Below are positions 1 through 8,830 of a stretch of 33,674 bases of DNA, piece by piece. Below the pieces are notes generated by a model that searched no databases, had not been told where the DNA came from, and saw only the letters and a list, made by a program, of their open reading frames with translations. The stretch comes from Akkermansiaceae bacterium (GTDB lineage: Bacteria; Verrucomicrobiota; Verrucomicrobiia; Verrucomicrobiales; Akkermansiaceae). Location of the stretch: positions 1 through 33,674 of the forward strand of contig JARWZU010000007.1 in NCBI GenBank assembly GCA_029866215.1, in the 5' to 3' direction. The first letter of the stretch is position 1. Each line of letters opens with the position of its first letter. A program made the position numbers and the translations under genes.

Positions 1-10
1 ACAATTGGTT

Positions 11-3000
11 TCATTTTATAGTGGGATTGGATTTTGGATGATTGTACTCTGGAAAAATTGAGGCATCACAATCCAAAGACATACCAAATGAGGCATGCAA
101 GGTTCCACTCTTCAACTCACGGCTCCGTAGCCAGAGGAAGATGACTGGGGTGACAATCAGTATGTGCAAGAGGCTCGAGATCATACCACCGATCACCGGG
201 GTTGCGAGCGGCTTCATGATTTCGGCACCTTGCCGGTGACTCCACATGATCGGCAGAAGGCTGGCGACAATCGTCGCCACCGTCATCACCTTCGGTCGAA
301 GGCGGAGCCGGGCACCATCTTTCACCGCCTGAACGAGGTCTTCGTAGGTGAAGGCCGCACCTTTCGCCGCAAGGCGGGTTTTCACTGTTTCCTCCAGATA
401 GACGACCATGACCACGCCAGTTTGTACGGCGGTACCGAAGAGGGCGATGTAGCCGACCCAAACCGCACCATTAAAATTATAGCCTAACATTTTTTGAAAA
501 AGCACTCCGCCGCTTAGAGCGAATGGCACAGCAAGCATGACGTGTGCCGCTTCCAGTGCACTATGATAGACGAAGTAAAGCAGGACAAAAATTACCATTA
601 GAACGAGCGGGAAGACAAGGATCATGGTCTTGGTGAAGCGCTTCTGATTCTCAAACTCGCCAGTCATCTTGTAAGTCATACCCTCCATATCGATGGTCTT
701 AAGCTTTCGCTCGATTTCTTCGACAAAGCCGCCGAGATCGCGGTCTTGCACGTTGACCTGGACGTAAGAACGCAGAAGGCCGTTCTCAGAGGCGATTTCG
801 TTAGCTCCGATTTCTCGGGTGATCTTCGCAACCATGCCGAGCGGGATGTAGGGAATTTCATTGCCTTCGTTCGCGGGGACTGCGCTGGCGATCGATGCCG
901 TACCAGCTCCCATGCCGCCGCCCATGCCGCCCGCAGGGGTTGTCGGTGCAGCACCCATGCCGGGCTTCGCTGCAACGAGGACGCGGCCGAGATTCTCGAT
1001 GTCGTCGCGCTCACTGCGCTCCACGCGGATCTGAATGGGGAAGCGCTCGCGGCCTTCGATGGTAGTGCTAACATTTTTTCCACCGATGGAAATTTCGACG
1101 GCGTCTAGCACGTCCTTCGCGCTAAGTCCATAGCGGGCCATCGCTTGGCGATCGACCTTAATGTTGAGATAGGGCTTGCCCTGCACGCGGGAGGCGGAGA
1201 CTCCGGTGGAACCATCGATCTCTTTGACAAGCTTCTCGATCTCGAAGGCCTTGCGCTGGATCTTGTCGAGATTGTCACCATAGATTTTAACTCCAACTTG
1301 GGCACGAATACCAGTGTAGAGCATCAGAATGCGGTTCTCGATGGGTTGGAGAAATGCTGGAACATAGCCGGGAACTTGTTTCATTTTCTCCGTAAGCTCG
1401 GCTTTGAGCTTCTCGATGGTCATGCCTTCGCGCCAATCTGGATTGCGCTTCACTCGGAATTTTCCGTTTGGGATGTATTCAGGTTTGAGCATGATAGTGG
1501 TTTCTAACATTTCCGTTGGTGCAGGGTCGGTGGCTGTTTCGAAGCGACCGAGTTTGCCGGCGACGCTGGCGACCTCTGGAGTCTCACTGATGACCTTGTC
1601 CTGCCATGACATGACACGCTGAATTTCCTTGAGTCCGGTTTTCGGAATCATCACGGGCATGAAGAGCAAGCTGCCTTCGTTGAGCGGTGGCATGAATTCT
1701 TTGCCAAATCCGGTAACGAGATCGGCGGTGCGTTCGTAGCCTCTGTCGCGGATTTGTTTCACGATGCTTCGTGGCAGACCAAAAGCTTCTAACAATGCGA
1801 GGCAGAGGATAAGGAATGCGAGGCTAACCACGGTTTTGCGATGTTCCAACGCCCAGTTGAGGGCGGGCTGGTAAAGCCAGAGTAGCAATTTCATGACGAT
1901 GTTCTTGTCCTCCGAGTGGAAGGGGCCACGCACTAACACGGAGCAGAGTACCGGGACGAGAGTGACGGCGAGCAGCGTGGATCCGATCATCGCGAAGGTC
2001 TTGGTGAAGGCGAGTGGGTGGAATAATTTTCCTTCCTGACCGGTCAGTGCGAACACTGGGACGAAGGCGAGGATGATGATGACCATGGCGAAGAAAATGG
2101 GCCGGCCGACTTGTTTGCAGGCGACGAGGGTGGTTTGCCAGGTTTCCTGTGAGGTGAGTTTTGAGCCTTTTTCGTCCTCCGCCTTTTCGCAATGACGCAA
2201 CACATTCTCGGTCACCACGATGGCGGCGTCCACTAGCACACCGATGGCAATTGCGATGCCTGTTAGCGACATGATGTTGCTGGTGATGTCGAACTCTTTC
2301 ATCAGGAGAAACGAGATCAGAATTGAAATAGGCAGCGGCAGCGTGACAATGAGGATACTGCGGAAGTGCCAGAGGAAAAGAATGTGGGCGAGGGTCACCA
2401 ATATGATTTCCTCGATGAGCGCGTGCTTCAGCGTCTCGATCGTATTATCGATGAGCTCGCTACGATCGTAGAAGGATTTGATTGTGATGCCTGGCGGCAA
2501 GCTAGGGGCGATTTGAGCAATCTTTTCCTTCACCCGCTCGATGACCGCCTTCGCGTTTTCACCCGTTCGCATGACTACGGTGCCACCGACGGCTTCGTGG
2601 CCGTTAAGGTCGAGTGCCCCACGGCGATAGTCGCCGCCAATCTGGACGGTGGCGATGTCTTTTAGATAAATCGGCGTGCCGTCTAAGACTTTTACCGCCA
2701 CCAATTCCAAGTCTTCAGCGCTGGTGACGAGACCGATGCCACGCAGGACGAATTCCGCGCCGTTTTCCTCGACGGTCTTGCCGCCGACGTTGAGGTTGGC
2801 GTTTTGGACCGCGGTCATGACTTCCATCAAGGTCACATTGGCGGCGCGCATCTTGGTCGAGGAAAGTTCGATTTGATACTGCTTCACAAACCCACCGATA
2901 CTCGCGACCTCGGCTACTCCTTGGACACTGGCGAGTTGATAGCGGATATACCAATCCTGTACCGAGCGGAGTTTAGCGAGATCGTAGCCGCCGTTTTCGG

Positions 3001-3451
3001 TCTTCTCAGGATCGACGTGGAGATAGTATTGATAGACCCACCCTAGACCGGATGCGTCGGGGCCGAGTTGTGGCGTGACACCCGCAGGCATCGCACTTTG
3101 AAGGAAATTGAGTCGTTCCAAGATTCGCGTCCGAGCGAAGTAGGTATCGACGCCTTCCTCGAAAATGATGGTGCTCAGCGAGAAACCAAACATCGAGGTG
3201 GCGCGGACTTCCTTCACACCGCTGAGTCCTTGCAAACTGGTAGTCAGCGGATAAGTCACTTGGTCTTCGACTTCCTGCGGGCTGCGACCTGCCCAGTCAG
3301 CATAGACGAGCACTTGATTTTCTGTTAGGTCTGGAATGGCGTCTACTGGTGTTAGAAAAACCGCGCGGACGCCGAGTGCGACGAGCAACAAGGTGGCGCA
3401 GCCGACGATGAACCTATTTTTCAAACTCCATTCGATGAGTTTTTCGATCAT
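11..3451 (-). CDS. cusA: CusA/CzcA-family heavy-metal RND efflux pump, probably Cu(I)/Ag(I)
   Basis: This is the inner-membrane, proton-driven pump of a tripartite heavy-metal efflux system that moves metal from periplasm or cytoplasm out through the adaptor and outer-membrane channel. The protein is 1146 aa, normal for HME-RND pumps. It starts MIEKLIEWSLKNRF, a typical N-terminus for the family. The open frame continues upstream to 3580, but the ATG at 3451 overlaps the adaptor stop codon as ATGA and has a GGAGAGGA-like ribosome site, so I chose it. Methionines occur in EGSLLFMPVM (about residue 595), DPAPTEMLETT (about 645) and NRILMLYTGI (about 709), the places where E. coli CusA carries its Cu(I)/Ag(I)-relaying methionines, which favours monovalent copper/silver over zinc or cobalt. 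An unusual Gly/Met-rich loop lies at about residues 825-865. Last gene of the operon; substrate is inferred. Confidence 0.93.
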   Translation of the reverse strand: MIEKLIEWSLKNRFIVGCATLLLVALGVRAVFLTPVDAIPDLTENQVLVYADWAGRSPQEVEDQVTYPLTTSLQGLSGVKEVRATSMFGFSLSTIIFEEGVDTYFARTRILERLNFLQSAMPAGVTPQLGPDASGLGWVYQYYLHVDPEKTENGGYDLAKLRSVQDWYIRYQLASVQGVAEVASIGGFVKQYQIELSSTKMRAANVTLMEVMTAVQNANLNVGGKTVEENGAEFVLRGIGLVTSAEDLELVAVKVLDGTPIYLKDIATVQIGGDYRRGALDLNGHEAVGGTVVMRTGENAKAVIERVKEKIAQIAPSLPPGITIKSFYDRSELIDNTIETLKHALIEEIILVTLAHILFLWHFRSILIVTLPLPISILISFLLMKEFDITSNIMSLTGIAIAIGVLVDAAIVVTENVLRHCEKAEDEKGSKLTSQETWQTTLVACKQVGRPIFFAMVIIILAFVPVFALTGQEGKLFHPLAFTKTFAMIGSTLLAVTLVPVLCSVLVRGPFHSEDKNIVMKLLLWLYQPALNWALEHRKTVVSLAFLILCLALLEAFGLPRSIVKQIRDRGYERTADLVTGFGKEFMPPLNEGSLLFMPVMIPKTGLKEIQRVMSWQDKVISETPEVASVAGKLGRFETATDPAPTEMLETTIMLKPEYIPNGKFRVKRNPDWREGMTIEKLKAELTEKMKQVPGYVPAFLQPIENRILMLYTGIRAQVGVKIYGDNLDKIQRKAFEIEKLVKEIDGSTGVSASRVQGKPYLNIKVDRQAMARYGLSAKDVLDAVEISIGGKNVSTTIEGRERFPIQIRVERSERDDIENLGRVLVAAKPGMGAAPTTPAGGMGGGMGAGTASIASAVPANEGNEIPYIPLGMVAKITREIGANEIASENGLLRSYVQVNVQDRDLGGFVEEIERKLKTIDMEGMTYKMTGEFENQKRFTKTMILVFPLVLMVIFVLLYFVYHSALEAAHVMLAVPFALSGGVLFQKMLGYNFNGAVWVGYIALFGTAVQTGVVMVVYLEETVKTRLAAKGAAFTYEDLVQAVKDGARLRLRPKVMTVATIVASLLPIMWSHRQGAEIMKPLATPVIGGMISSLLHILIVTPVIFLWLRSRELKSGTLHASFGMSLDCDASIFPEYNHPKSNPTIK

Positions 3452-5136
3452 GGTTTGATTTCCTCTCCGCATTCGAGCATTTCGCTGCCGAAGTAAGGGT
3501 TGGCCATGCTTCTGGCACCGGTCTGGATCCATCGACCTTTTTTGGGAGCACCGGGAACACTTTCGTCGACCATCGGGCACTCGTAGATTTTAAATTCGGG
3601 CGTTTGCCCAACTTTGCGCAAAGGCTCGATTGCAGCAGTGGCGGCCATCGAGAATTTGTGGAAGGCGATGCGGGCGCTCTTCAGATCATCGATGCCGTGG
3701 AAGTGTCCGGCTTTGTCGAGGGCATCGAAAGCGTCGAGATTTTCCGCATTCGGGCGGAGGAGTTTGACGGTCATGCCGATGACTTCCATCGCGGTTTCGC
3801 TGGCGGTGTTGAATTTTGCTAGATCATCGGCAGCGAGAGCGGCGGACATGGCATCAGCGAGATTGATGAAGTCGGCGGTGGATTTTTTTTGTTCGTCATT
3901 GAGGGTAGGGGTTGTTTTCTTAGAGATGAAGGTGGATTCAGTAGTGGGCGACATGAAGGCGCGGTTCATTTCTGCTTGGCCGTCTATGAGGAGATTGCCG
4001 TTGGTGACGACTCTGTCGCCTGCTTGGATTCCTGATAGAATTTCAACGAAAGTGTCTCCGTGGCGGCCAAGTTTCACGGGGGTCTGGGCGTAAGCACCAC
4101 CCTCTTGGGCGAGATAGACGACGGCATCGGGACTGGTTTGGATGATGGCGGATCGCTGGACGGTGAGGACGGCAGGCGAGTCCACTTGGACGGCCCCGTC
4201 GGCATAGAGCTTGTGAAGCAACTCGCGACGACCCTCTATTTTTGGATTGGGCAACTCGACACGCACTTTGGTCGAGCGGGTGGCCTCATCGAAATTTGGG
4301 TCGATGAAGGTGATTTTTCCCTCGAAGAATTTTCCTGGAATGGCTGGGGTGGTGATGGCGACGGACTGGCCGATTTTGATCCATGGTAAATCCTGTTCGT
4401 AGGCGCGGAACATGAACCACATGGTGGAGAAATCAGCGATTTCAAAAAGCTTTTCGCCGGTCGCTACATATTGACCTTCATAGACGGTCTGGCCGACGAC
4501 AGTGCCGCCAATAGGAGCGAGGATTTGAGAGTTGAGCGAGTCGGCTGGCTTGCTGGAAACCGCCTCGATCTGTTCGGGTGATAGACCCATTTGGCGGAGC
4601 CGAAGTGCGGTGTTCGTTTTGAGGTCGCCAGCGAGTTGGCGGTATTCGCGCTCGGCTTGCAGGAGATTCGGGCTGTAAAAGTCGGCGAGAGGTTGGCCGC
4701 TTTCGACTTCGGCACCTATGTAGTTGACGTGGAGTTTGTCCACCCGGCCATCGACGTAGGCAGAGATGATGCGATGGCGGCTGGCGTCATCGTCGATCAT
4801 ACCGGCGACTTGCATGGTGCGAACGAGCGGCTGGATTTTCGCTTCTTGAGTCTGCACATGGAGGACTTGGATTTGGCTTTGGGTGAGTACCACCGTGCTG
4901 CCGCCACTAATGGCATCGAAGCCTTTTTCACCTGCATAGACTGGGGTAAGCTCCATCCCACAAATCGTGCATCGGCCTGGTTTGTCGCTCTTGATCCATG
5001 GGTGCATGGCGCTCTGATAGTACATGGGTTTCTGTTGCGAGGGAGCCTCAGGATCATGATAGTCGAAACGCAATGCCCACCAAGTGGCTAAAGCTGCTAG
5101 AAATACAGTGATTAGATAAGACGAGAATTTTTTCAT
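3448..5136 (-). CDS. cusB: CusB-type periplasmic adaptor with heavy-metal-binding and DUF3347 domains
   Basis: Membrane-fusion (adaptor) subunit of the RND efflux system, 562 aa, linking the pump to the outer-membrane channel. An N-terminal anchor or uncleaved signal (residues 1-21) is followed by a heavy-metal-binding module at about 39-67 (AMHP then CTICGMELTPVY), typical of CusB-like adaptors. The barrel-sandwich/lipoyl and beta-barrel region follows at about 100-400. The C-terminal 140 residues form a DUF3347-like domain ending in a CPM...NPYFGSEMLECGE motif that carries further Cys and Met residues. The protein therefore has candidate metal-binding modules at both ends, suggesting direct hand-over of copper to the pump. 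The gene overlaps both neighbours by 4 bp (ATGA), so translation is probably coupled with the channel and pump genes. Confidence 0.92.
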   Translation of the reverse strand: MKKFSSYLITVFLAALATWWALRFDYHDPEAPSQQKPMYYQSAMHPWIKSDKPGRCTICGMELTPVYAGEKGFDAISGGSTVVLTQSQIQVLHVQTQEAKIQPLVRTMQVAGMIDDDASRHRIISAYVDGRVDKLHVNYIGAEVESGQPLADFYSPNLLQAEREYRQLAGDLKTNTALRLRQMGLSPEQIEAVSSKPADSLNSQILAPIGGTVVGQTVYEGQYVATGEKLFEIADFSTMWFMFRAYEQDLPWIKIGQSVAITTPAIPGKFFEGKITFIDPNFDEATRSTKVRVELPNPKIEGRRELLHKLYADGAVQVDSPAVLTVQRSAIIQTSPDAVVYLAQEGGAYAQTPVKLGRHGDTFVEILSGIQAGDRVVTNGNLLIDGQAEMNRAFMSPTTESTFISKKTTPTLNDEQKKSTADFINLADAMSAALAADDLAKFNTASETAMEVIGMTVKLLRPNAENLDAFDALDKAGHFHGIDDLKSARIAFHKFSMAATAAIEPLRKVGQTPEFKIYECPMVDESVPGAPKKGRWIQTGARSMANPYFGSEMLECGEEIKP

Positions 5137-6377
5137 GGACGTTCTGGAACGAGTTTATTGAGTTCTTCGAGCGCGGCCCATTGCATCGCAATGAAACGTC
5201 GGCTTTCAAGCTGGGTGGCGAGCAAGTTTTTGCGTGAGACTAACAGGTCCGAGAGAGAACCCTTGGAGCTGATCCATCGCGCTTCTTCCGCTTGGGATGC
5301 TTGGAGTTCGCGTTGGTAGATTTCGCCAGTGTAAGCCCGTGCTTGAGCATTGGCATTTGCGACTTCGGCCACAGCTGCTAGAACCGCAGATGCCACTGTC
5401 TTGCGGGTCGCCTCCATTTCCATCGCCGCTGACTTTTCGCGGAGCCGAGAGGCCTCCACGGTTGCGGCTGAGGCATTGCGATTAAAATAGGGAAGGCTCA
5501 TTTTAAGCCCCAATGTGGCACTGCGGAAATCACCGCCTGAGTAGATCTCTGCATCGACCGCGACCGAGAGCTGCGGCTGGCGTTCAAGATCGGCAATGCG
5601 TGATTCCGCATTGGCTACGGAAACCATTTCCGCTGCCGAGCGGACCTTGAGGTTTGCACGAGTGATGCGGGCGATTTCCGCACGGGCGATCGGAACTGGC
5701 GGTGGGCTGGTTGAGAGCCTCAGGGCTGGCCATGGTGACTCTAATAAACGACCGAGGTCCAGATTGAGTCGCTGCGCCACGCTCTTACGAGTCCGCTGGG
5801 CGGCATCAAGCACTTGCTTTTCGCGAGCGAGTTCGGCTTCGAGACGAAGTGCGTTGATGCTATTTCCATCTGGGTCGAGGGCGGACTGCTTGGCATCACC
5901 CACCATCGTCACCAGCCATGCGATGAGTTCCGATTGGATTGCGATCGATTCATCGGTCAACGCCAGCTCGATCGCATCACGCGCGGCCGCAGCCCCGATT
6001 TCTATGCGCGAGTTTTGCCAATTGTCGAACTCGGCACGCTGGGCCGCCGAGGCTTTCGCTTCCTTCGCCGCAAAAAGTCCGCGCTTGGGAAGTGCTTGCT
6101 CCCACCCAATGCGGATGTCGCCATCGCTATGGCGTTTTTCAGATTCCGCAGCCATCAGGGCGAGCCCCATCGTTGGGTCATCCCACAGGCGAACTGCACG
6201 CACATCGCTGCTCGCAGCTGATGCACGGAGTGATGCGGCAATAGCAGTTGGATGATGAGCTACGGCTTCAGCTCGTAGTGTAGTGAGAAATGATCCATCA
6301 AGCAGTCGAGATTCCGATGCTTGCAGTATAGTGTTGGCGATAGTGAGTCCGATCGATAGGTAAATGAGCAATTTCAT
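5133..6377 (-). CDS. TolC/CusC-family outer-membrane efflux channel
   Basis: Predicted outer-membrane factor of the metal efflux pump, 414 aa. It begins with a signal peptide (MKLLIYLSIGLTIANTILQA). The rest is rich in Ala, Glu and Arg and consists of long amphipathic helices arranged as two similar halves, as in the OEP/TolC family; the AAAVEASRLREKSAA-type stretches are helical-barrel segments. The length is close to that of CusC/CzcC proteins. Function rests mainly on position: it directly precedes the adaptor gene and overlaps it by 4 bp. I see no Cys placed as a lipobox at the signal cleavage site, so unlike E. coli CusC it may not be lipidated. The metal specificity of the channel cannot be read from the sequence. 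Confidence 0.85.
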   Translation of the reverse strand: MKLLIYLSIGLTIANTILQASESRLLDGSFLTTLRAEAVAHHPTAIAASLRASAASSDVRAVRLWDDPTMGLALMAAESEKRHSDGDIRIGWEQALPKRGLFAAKEAKASAAQRAEFDNWQNSRIEIGAAAARDAIELALTDESIAIQSELIAWLVTMVGDAKQSALDPDGNSINALRLEAELAREKQVLDAAQRTRKSVAQRLNLDLGRLLESPWPALRLSTSPPPVPIARAEIARITRANLKVRSAAEMVSVANAESRIADLERQPQLSVAVDAEIYSGGDFRSATLGLKMSLPYFNRNASAATVEASRLREKSAAMEMEATRKTVASAVLAAVAEVANANAQARAYTGEIYQRELQASQAEEARWISSKGSLSDLLVSRKNLLATQLESRRFIAMQWAALEELNKLVPERP

Positions 6378-6479
6378 AAGTCATAGGAGTGATTGGAGAG
6401 ATTTCCCAAACGCCCGAAACTTGAGGTCTGCTTGGCAGCTCAAAACAAACGGGCACAATGCACCTGCAAGGGTGCAGAC

Positions 6480-6848
6480 TCAGATGACAAAACAACAGAA
6501 CGCCACGGAAAGTAGCACACCCGTGAATCCTGCAAGGGGCTGGATCTGAGTGGCGAAAAACGGCGCCACTTGAGTGTGGACCGAGGCATCAAAACCCCGC
6601 TCGAGACGCATCGCTACTGGGGCAACCCAGCCCTTAAAGCCGACAGATTCAGGAATCAATGGCGCTGGTTTCGGAGCCTGCTCGTTTTTTGCCTCACATG
6701 GGCAAGACTTAAGATCCTTGCAGCAACTCATCGCTTGGCGATCTCCAGCACATGGTTCTGGTGCAGTGGCTGCTTGGCAAGACGACACTTGGGAGAGCTG
6801 GATCACCAGCCCCACCATCAATGCGAGAAATGCTCTTAAGCCCATCAT
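6480..6848 (-). CDS. Small Cys-rich secreted or lipoprotein-like protein at head of cus operon
   Basis: I do not recognise a named family. From the ATG at 6848 the protein is 122 aa; the ATG at 6845 is equally possible, and a TTG at 6905 would add 19 residues before the signal sequence. It begins with a hydrophobic signal (MMGLRAFLALMVGLVIQ) ending in VSSC, which fits a lipobox at Cys24. Five more cysteines follow within about 17 residues (Cys33, a CC pair at 42-43, and Cys48 and Cys50 in SCPCEAK). A hydrophobic C-terminus contains another CC pair. It lies 102 bp upstream of the outer-membrane channel gene on the same strand. The Cys cluster and position suggest a periplasmic copper-binding or sensing role, but that is inference. 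Expression of the ORF is likely rather than certain. Confidence 0.65.
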   Translation of the reverse strand: MMGLRAFLALMVGLVIQLSQVSSCQAATAPEPCAGDRQAMSCCKDLKSCPCEAKNEQAPKPAPLIPESVGFKGWVAPVAMRLERGFDASVHTQVAPFFATQIQPLAGFTGVLLSVAFCCFVI

Positions 6849-6926
6849 CGAGGAAAGTATACGCTGAATTCGCCGGATTTCAAGGTAGATCCGTTCGCCG
6901 ACCAAGGTCAGCAGTTCAGTCCAAAC

Positions 6927-6962
6927 GAAAAAACCGCCTGCGCTTTCGCACAGACGGTTTTC
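6927..6962 (-). terminator. Rho-independent terminator after rpoA-rplQ
   Basis: Read on the minus strand, an AAAACCG...CGGTTTTTT hairpin with an inner stem of about TGCG/CGCA is followed by a run of T. It lies 23 bp after the rplQ stop codon and before the Cys-rich gene of the copper operon, so it should separate the two transcription units. The arms also carry A-runs, so it could work in both directions. Confidence 0.8.
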
Positions 6963-6984
6963 AAAATCGACTTGTTATAGAGTT

Positions 6985-7449
6985 TTACTCTCCGGCGACC
7001 TCAACCACCGTTTCAGAGGCCTTTTTTGCCTTCTTCGGTGCTGGGGTTTCCTCAGCCGCGACCTCTACTGCTGGAGCTTCCTCACTGGCAGCAGGCTGAT
7101 CGACCCACTCGATGATCGCCATCGGGGCGGAGTCGCTCATCCGTGCACCAAGCTTGGTGATCCGGCAATATCCGCCCTGACGGTCCTTCGAAGCAGGTGC
7201 CGTTTCGGCGAAAAGCTTCTTCACGGTCTCCTTCTGATGGAGGAAAGCGATGGCCAAGCGGCGGGAGTGAAGATCATCGCGCTTGGCGAGAGTGATCAAC
7301 TTTTCCGCGACTGGACGAAGCGCCTTCGCTTTGCCGAGGGTGGTTTTGATGCGGCCATGCTCGATGAGGCTGCATGCCAAGTTGGCAAGCAGTGCTCGGC
7401 GGTGCGAGGCGTTGCGTTTAAGTTTTACTGTTTTGCTGCGATGTCTCAT
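6985..7449 (-). CDS. rplQ: 50S ribosomal protein L17 (bL17)
   Basis: Large-subunit ribosomal protein L17, 154 aa. The N-terminus MRHRSKTVKLKRNASHRR and the following LLANLACSLIEHGRIKTT and KALRPVAEKLITLAK segments are hallmark L17 sequence. The conserved domain ends with YCRITKLGARMSDSAPMAIIEW at about residue 115. The remaining roughly 40 residues are an Ala/Glu/Lys-rich extension (EEAPAVEVAAEE, PAPKKAKKA) absent from the shorter E. coli protein, which is about 127 aa. The gene lies 28 bp after rpoA, the usual order, and is followed by a strong terminator. A GGAAG ribosome-binding site precedes the ATG. Confidence 0.97.
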   Translation of the reverse strand: MRHRSKTVKLKRNASHRRALLANLACSLIEHGRIKTTLGKAKALRPVAEKLITLAKRDDLHSRRLAIAFLHQKETVKKLFAETAPASKDRQGGYCRITKLGARMSDSAPMAIIEWVDQPAASEEAPAVEVAAEETPAPKKAKKASETVVEVAGE

Positions 7450-7477
7450 CGGGTGCTTCCGTTTCTAGAGTTTAAGG

Positions 7478-8560
7478 TTAGTCGTCGAGGTTTTGAGCGA
7501 TCAGATCGGCAAGGCCGACGGGTGCTTCGTCTTCCGCACCGAGGCGTGGTCCACGGGATGCGGCGGATGGTCCGGAGAACAGCGATGGCTCGAAGGTCAT
7601 GCCAAGGCCCAGGCCGAGTTCGACCAGCTTGTCCTTGATTTCGTTAAGCGATTTTTTACCGAAGTTGCGGTATTTGAGCATTTCGGCTTCCGACTTCATG
7701 GCGAGCTGGCCGACCGAAGTGATGTTCGCATTGTTGAGGCAGTTGGCGGCGCGGACCGAAAGTTCGATCTCGTTGACCGACATGTTGAGCTTGCGCTTGA
7801 GGTCTGCATTTTCTTCGCTGCATTCGGCAGGAGCTTCTTCGAAGTCCACTGCATTCTCGTCGTAATTGACAAAGACGTCGAGGTGATGACGAAGGATCGC
7901 CGAGGCTTGGAGCAATGCGTCTTGCGGCGTGATGCGACCGTCGGTCCAAACATCGAGGATCAGCTTGTCGAAATCGGTCATCTGACCGATACGAGCAGCT
8001 TCCACCGAGTACTTCACCCGAGTGACAGGCGAGAAAATTGAATCGATGGCGATGACACCAATCGGTTGGTCCTTGCGCTTGTTTTCGTCGCCCGTCGAAA
8101 ATCCACGACCCACGCGAACTTCGAATTCGCACTCAAACTTGACCTTCTTATCAAGGGTGCAGATCACTTGATCCTTGTTGACCACATCATAGATATGATC
8201 TGGGATGATATCGCCAGCGGTAACGACCCCTTCCTTTTCAACCTTAATGGTGAGGATACGTGGGTCTTTTTCGTTGTGGCTGAACTTCACCTTTTTCAGG
8301 TTCAGCACGATGTCTGTGACATCTTCTACCACGCCGGGAAGGCTGGAGAACTCATGCTGAACACCCGCGATGCGGACGGAGGTGATGGATGCGCCTTCCA
8401 GGGAGGAAAGGAGCACGCGGCGGAGAGAGTTACCGATCGTGTGGCCGTATCCGCGCTCGAATGGCTCGGCGGTGAATTGGGCGTAAGTATCGGTCGATGT
8501 TTCCTCGTTGCGAACGAGGCGGTTAGGGAGCTCGAAACGAGCAAGTTTGACTGCTGACAT
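7478..8560 (-). CDS. rpoA: DNA-directed RNA polymerase subunit alpha
   Basis: Alpha subunit of RNA polymerase, 360 aa. The N-terminal assembly domain (about 1-235) carries the signature ERGYGHTIGNSLRRVLLSSL and GASITSVRIAGVQHEF. The C-terminal promoter-contacting domain (about 255-325) has the helix-hairpin-helix stretch ELSVRAANCLNNANITSVGQL and YRNFGKKSLNEIKDKL. About 30 extra residues follow the C-terminal domain (after ELGLGLGM). rplQ follows after 28 bp. The genes for S13, S11 and S4, which often precede rpoA, are not upstream here; instead a divergent small gene begins at 8831, so rpoA-rplQ must have its own promoter within 8561-8830. I could not identify that promoter confidently. Confidence 0.98.
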   Translation of the reverse strand: MSAVKLARFELPNRLVRNEETSTDTYAQFTAEPFERGYGHTIGNSLRRVLLSSLEGASITSVRIAGVQHEFSSLPGVVEDVTDIVLNLKKVKFSHNEKDPRILTIKVEKEGVVTAGDIIPDHIYDVVNKDQVICTLDKKVKFECEFEVRVGRGFSTGDENKRKDQPIGVIAIDSIFSPVTRVKYSVEAARIGQMTDFDKLILDVWTDGRITPQDALLQASAILRHHLDVFVNYDENAVDFEEAPAECSEENADLKRKLNMSVNEIELSVRAANCLNNANITSVGQLAMKSEAEMLKYRNFGKKSLNEIKDKLVELGLGLGMTFEPSLFSGPSAASRGPRLGAEDEAPVGLADLIAQNLDD

Positions 8561-8742
8561 GTATTTAATAGGTTGCCGGGTTACCCTCTTGCGGGTGAGA
8601 AGCCTGCCGAAACAGACGACTCAGAGGACCGACGGCGTTCTCAAGCGATCCGCGGGGGGCGAATTAATGACGAATCGGCGTTTCTTGCAAAGCATTTTTC
8701 ACTGAATCTGCTTGAAAGTCCGAAATGCCTGATTTCGAGAGC

Positions 8743-8760
8743 ATAACCCATCTGGGTTAT
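8743..8760. promoter_or_regulatory. 18-bp palindrome in the rpoA / AP2-like divergent intergenic region
   Basis: ATAACCCA and TGGGTTAT form a perfect 8-bp inverted repeat with a 2-bp spacer, followed on the plus strand by a run of nine A (8762-8770). It lies 183 bp upstream of rpoA and 71 bp upstream of the AP2-like gene. The T-run is on the wrong side for a terminator on either strand, so an operator for a dimeric regulator fits better. Nothing else clear was seen in the 270-bp gap. Confidence 0.4.
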
Positions 8761-8830
8761 TAAAAAAAAACCTTGCGAACCAAGCAGTTTGAAGGATCTT
8801 TGGGATGCTATCCATTAAGCACCTAAATTC

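Noticed and set aside
5596-6255. Plus-strand 219-aa Ser/Arg/Ala-rich frame.
   Set aside because: Antisense shadow of the outer-membrane channel gene, which has a signal peptide and is joined to its operon by an ATGA overlap.
6459-6476. TGCACC/GGTGCA inverted repeat just after the Cys-rich gene.
   Set aside because: Short stem with no T-run; the downstream efflux genes are probably read through from the same transcript.
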